From Pontibacter liquoris (GTDB lineage Bacteria > Bacteroidota > Bacteroidia > Cytophagales > Hymenobacteraceae): a DNA stretch of 64,000 nt. The stretch covers positions 1,116,001 through 1,180,000 of the forward strand of contig NZ_JALEBG010000001.1 of the NCBI RefSeq assembly GCF_022758235.1, given 5' to 3'. This document shows, piece by piece, positions 62,591 to 64,000 of this stretch. Within the stretch, counting starts at the first letter, position 1, and every line of letters begins with the position of its first letter. The notes beneath the pieces are model-generated. The model ran no database searches and was not told where the DNA came from. It saw only the letters and a list, made by a program, of their open reading frames with translations. Made by a program: the position numbers and the translations under genes.

Positions 62591-62893
62591 GTCCGTGATT
62601 TTTTAAGACCCATAAACAACTTTATACTATGTACTTACGGCGTAGCGCCATAACGGTCTGTGGTGTCCACGCTACTTTCGCTTAGCTGAAGAAGTACAGA
62701 GGCAAACCCAGACGGCCTGTGCCCGGAAAAACAAATACAACGGCTCACTGTAACTGTATGCGGTAGAGCACCAGTAGGCAGACCTTGGGTTTGCGGCTTG
62801 CGCTAAGTTGTTTTGCCGTTTAATATCAAAGATTTCACCGGTTTACGCAGAAATAAATACGTGATTTCACCGGAACGAATCTGCATTTGACTC
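62591..62893. other. Intergenic region upstream of the DUF1259 gene
   Basis: About 300 bp between two genes on the same (minus) strand. It should hold the promoter of the DUF1259 gene, but no clear TAnnTTTG box is seen. Open frames here are antisense or overlap the desaturase gene. Confidence 0.4.
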
Positions 62894-63760
62894 CTAGGGG
62901 TATAGTTTAACAAGAGGTTGTCTTTCCTGCCGCTGGGGTACAGTGCCATCTGGTTGCTGCCATGTACGCTGTTTCTTAAACGGGATGGCAAAAAGGTTGA
63001 AGGCGGACTGCTCATTTGGGTCCCGGTATGCAGGTACGCCAATCGTAATATCAGCCTGTGCAACATGCAGGAGCAGGGACTTGTGCAGGCGGTCCCACCA
63101 TGAGAAAATAACGGTGAAGTTACTGTTGGTCTCCCTTGCCACTATGGAATGGTGGATGCCGTGCATACGGGGTGTTACCATGATACGGCAAAGCCACTGT
63201 TCAGCTTTAACGGGTAACCGCAGGTTGGAATGATGAAAGGCAGTACAACCTTCAAAAATTACTTCATAAAACAACACGAGTGGCGCAGGTATCCCAATAA
63301 GGGCAACAGCAGCATTTCGGCAAGGTGCTGACGCAATGTTTTCGCCTACATGGAAGCGCCAGGCAGTGGAGTGATCCAAATCAAGGTCCATGTGATGCAC
63401 GTTATGAAAACGCCACAATAAATCAGATTTATGTAGCAGCACATGCCACATGTAGTTGGTATAATCGAGCAGTAGAAATCCGGCTACGTAGTGGAACCAT
63501 TTGGGCATACCTGACCAATACAGGAGCCCCATTCTATACTTTGCAGCTTTTTGGGCCGATGCATACCTACAGGGTAACAGCAATAGCCGCAAAGCAGGAA
63601 GTGCTAGGGCCGCTACCCCGGCATTTTCTTTCAATCGCTGCGGTTTGAGGCGTGTGCGTTTTCTGAGTTGGCGTTTAGATTCAAGCACAAATAAGAGGAG
63701 TGCAGTTGTGCCAAGCAGGCTCATTCCTATGGTGTCAAAATATGGAAATCTGACTTTCAT
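62894..63760 (-). CDS. Sterol desaturase / fatty-acid hydroxylase-family membrane protein
   Basis: 288 residues. Hydrophobic segments about 12-27, 47-63, 89-103 and 150-170. Histidine boxes of the diiron family: HVLLHKSDLLWRFHNVHHMD (about 106-125), AFHHSN, and MHGIHHSIV. Membrane-bound oxygen-dependent hydroxylase or desaturase acting on lipids; the substrate is unknown. The last ~40 residues are polar. Confidence 0.9.
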   Translation of the reverse strand: MKVRFPYFDTIGMSLLGTTALLLFVLESKRQLRKRTRLKPQRLKENAGVAALALPALRLLLLPCRYASAQKAAKYRMGLLYWSGMPKWFHYVAGFLLLDYTNYMWHVLLHKSDLLWRFHNVHHMDLDLDHSTAWRFHVGENIASAPCRNAAVALIGIPAPLVLFYEVIFEGCTAFHHSNLRLPVKAEQWLCRIMVTPRMHGIHHSIVARETNSNFTVIFSWWDRLHKSLLLHVAQADITIGVPAYRDPNEQSAFNLFAIPFKKQRTWQQPDGTVPQRQERQPLVKLYP

Positions 63761-64000
63761 GTTTAGAGTTACCTCATGGGCTAACGCTTTGTTATTGGCC
63801 GAGGGTTTAAACTTGGTTTTAGCCAGGTATAAGCCAGCGGTAAATGCCTCGTCAGAGCACTATCAAAGACGTATCTTGTGTACACACAATAGAAGAATTA
63901 TTGCTGCGGCAAAGGCTGTTGAGATTACCTTTCATCCTGGGCTGGCCGGTGCGCACACTTATTGGATATTGGTATGCATTGGTTCTGGCCGGAAATAGCC
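63761..64000. other. Right end of window, no confident gene
   Basis: Upstream of the desaturase gene, so its promoter should be here. TTGTGT-ac-ACACAA (63876-63889) is a 6-bp inverted repeat that could be an operator. A plus-strand frame from 63761 gives 79 residues without a recognised family. Confidence 0.35.

Overview
The window comes from a member of the Bacteroidota, most likely a Cytophagales/Hymenobacteraceae-type bacterium (Pontibacter or a relative). The evidence is a SusC/SusD pair, DUF6520 and DUF3732 proteins, Bacteroidota-type mobilization genes (mobA-mobB-mobC), several TAnnTTTG-like promoter elements and little use of Shine-Dalgarno sequences. Base composition shifts along the window: GC-rich from about 0.4 to 15.8 kb, intermediate in most of the backbone, and AT-rich in the defence island (18.2-23 kb) and the cassette array (46.6-55.2 kb).

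Layout. 0.3-6 kb: the end of a mobilizable element, with a tRNA-like 3' end fragment and terminator, coupling protein, relaxase, relaxosome protein, primase and a LytTR regulator. 6.6-15.8 kb: an envelope/redox locus with a Crp-type regulator, MauE-like membrane protein, small two-cysteine DUF6520 protein, SusD, SusC, a TlpA-like thioredoxin and three small proteins that resemble each other. 16-26 kb: an XRE regulator and a type I restriction-modification operon, hsdR-hsdS-[effector nuclease, middle component, ABC ATPase]-hsdM. The three inserted genes form an ABC-three-component (ABC-3C) defence system. hsdR is broken by one in-frame TAA. 27-31 kb: a six-PAS histidine kinase, a response regulator and a GAF protein. 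31-36.5 kb: small membrane proteins, tatA and a NarL-type two-component system. 37-42.3 kb: secreted nuclease with NuiA-type inhibitor, YedK/HMCES protein, lipoprotein, and umuD-umuC. 42.9-46.5 kb: a histidine kinase, remnants of a kinase and of ygiD, an esterase and a broken tyrosine recombinase.

The main discovery is at 46.6-55.2 kb. Ten units, all in the same orientation and almost all holding one gene, are separated by 51-69 bp imperfect palindromes. Each palindrome begins with an RYYYAAC-like box and ends with a GTTRRRY-like box, which is the architecture of integron attC sites. In seven of ten units the first six bases are exactly complementary to the left box of that unit's own downstream site, and the other three differ at one position. 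That is expected only if each unit was once a free circular cassette. No intact integron integrase is present. The only recombinase is a frameshifted XerC/D-like pseudogene just upstream, in the same orientation as the cassettes. An IS110-family element sits inside one cassette. Most cassettes encode lipoproteins or small membrane proteins, and the last appears to carry a Fic AMP-transferase gene with its own 40-bp repeat operator.

56.3-64 kb: a CpxP/Spy-like protein, anti-sigma factor and ECF sigma factor operon, a helical lipoprotein, an SDR, an Old Yellow Enzyme-type reductase, a double DUF1259 protein and a sterol-desaturase-family protein. No rRNA, complete tRNA or CRISPR array was seen.
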